Assembly: GCF_039536245.1 (NCBI RefSeq)
Contig: NZ_BAAAYN010000017.1
Location: forward strand, 421,725 to 485,724
Length of the DNA stretch: 64,000 nucleotides
Direction of reading: 5' to 3'
Origin: Cryptosporangium minutisporangium
Lineage (GTDB): Bacteria > Actinomycetota > Actinomycetes > Mycobacteriales > Cryptosporangiaceae
Notes under the pieces: model-generated
Told to the model about the DNA's origin: nothing
Seen by the model: only the letters and a program-made list of their open reading frames with translations
Database searches by the model: none
Program-made: the position numbers and the translations under genes
Part shown: one piece after another, positions 62,260 to 64,000 of the stretch
Layout: each line of letters starts with the position of its first letter
How positions within the stretch are numbered: the stretch's first letter is position 1

Positions 62260-62322
62260 GGCTGTTCGCTGAGGTGTTTCGACTGCTCAGCGACGTGTTG
62301 GCGATTCGCGCGACGACCGCCT

Positions 62323-62365
62323 ATGGTGATAGGCGTGCGGATGGTGGGACTGCTCCTTCTCTGCC

Positions 62366-62382
<17 letters not shown>
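62323..62382 (+). CDS. leuA leader peptide with four Leu codons
   Basis: A 19-codon frame from ATG 62323 (in-frame ATG 62341) to TAA 62382. Its core is VGLLLLCRGEAS, with consecutive Leu codons CTG CTC CTT CTC at 62350-62361. A Leu-run leader directly before leuA points to ribosome-dependent attenuation by leucyl-tRNA supply, a mode predicted for actinobacterial leuA. The start could be either ATG; a clear Shine-Dalgarno is absent, and translation from a leaderless transcript is possible. Confidence 0.75.

Positions 62383-64000
<1,618 letters not shown>

Overview
The window is high-GC, gene-dense chromosomal DNA of an actinobacterium. The supporting signs are a WhiB protein, a type VII secretion EccE, a conservon (cvnABCD), many GTG starts, GTGA/ATGA overlaps, and DUF6230/DUF6114 and streptogrisin-type protease genes typical of filamentous actinomycetes. 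The order marP - nudix - tlpA - nth - crp ... MBL - ridA - DUF4177 - arsA - arsA - whiB - ponA - metallophosphoesterase matches, from recalled knowledge, Mycobacterium tuberculosis Rv3671c to Rv3683. The lysC/asd pair and leuA match Rv3708c to Rv3710. I cannot name the genus; a Frankiales, Cryptosporangium or Micromonosporales-like organism is a guess.

Layout. 1-4 kb: the end of a type VII secretion locus (eccE plus a partner) and an SseB-domain pair on the other strand. 4-9 kb: a conserved envelope, redox and repair block (marP, cupredoxin lipoprotein, two-step nudix/TlpA, nth). 8-16 kb: a signalling cluster with two PknB-like kinases, Crp and a large cyclase-ATPase-TPR protein. 15.8-26 kb: the conserved block with MBL hydrolase, nudix, MerR-like regulator, RidA, DUF4177, two ArsA-like ATPases, WhiB, a PASTA-bearing class A PBP, a YqeY protein and a phosphoesterase, ending at tRNA-Pro(CGG).

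26.2-49.5 kb is accessory. It holds two PIN/Phd toxin-antitoxin pairs flanking a BLUF photoreceptor, a glutaminase pseudogene with three frame changes, a MarR-SnoaL unit, a regulator with divergent DUF4097-DrrAB-like ABC genes, lipoproteins, epoxide hydrolase/TetR, an XRE-cupin/TSUP pair opposite AzlCD, an MFS transporter, a MmyB-type regulator, a secreted serine protease, and an HTH gene followed by a glycosyltransferase cut by an in-frame TAG. 50-64 kb returns to housekeeping and developmental genes: isochorismatase, DUF6230-DUF6114, asd-lysC, the conservon, and leuA (running off the window) behind a leader peptide with four consecutive Leu codons.

The most unusual non-coding structures are: a cluster of eight CRACAACCA motifs spaced 31-33 bp (42,756-42,993); two related nested-hairpin elements at 3' ends of genes (10,061-10,163 and 53,902-53,997); a perfect 46-bp palindrome after crp; a 53-bp tandem repeat that copies the cyclase start codon region; and an exact in-frame 99-bp duplication inside an ABC ATPase gene. 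Starts were often moved inward from the longest possible frame using Shine-Dalgarno position, signal peptides or 4-nt overlaps; these choices are stated per gene.
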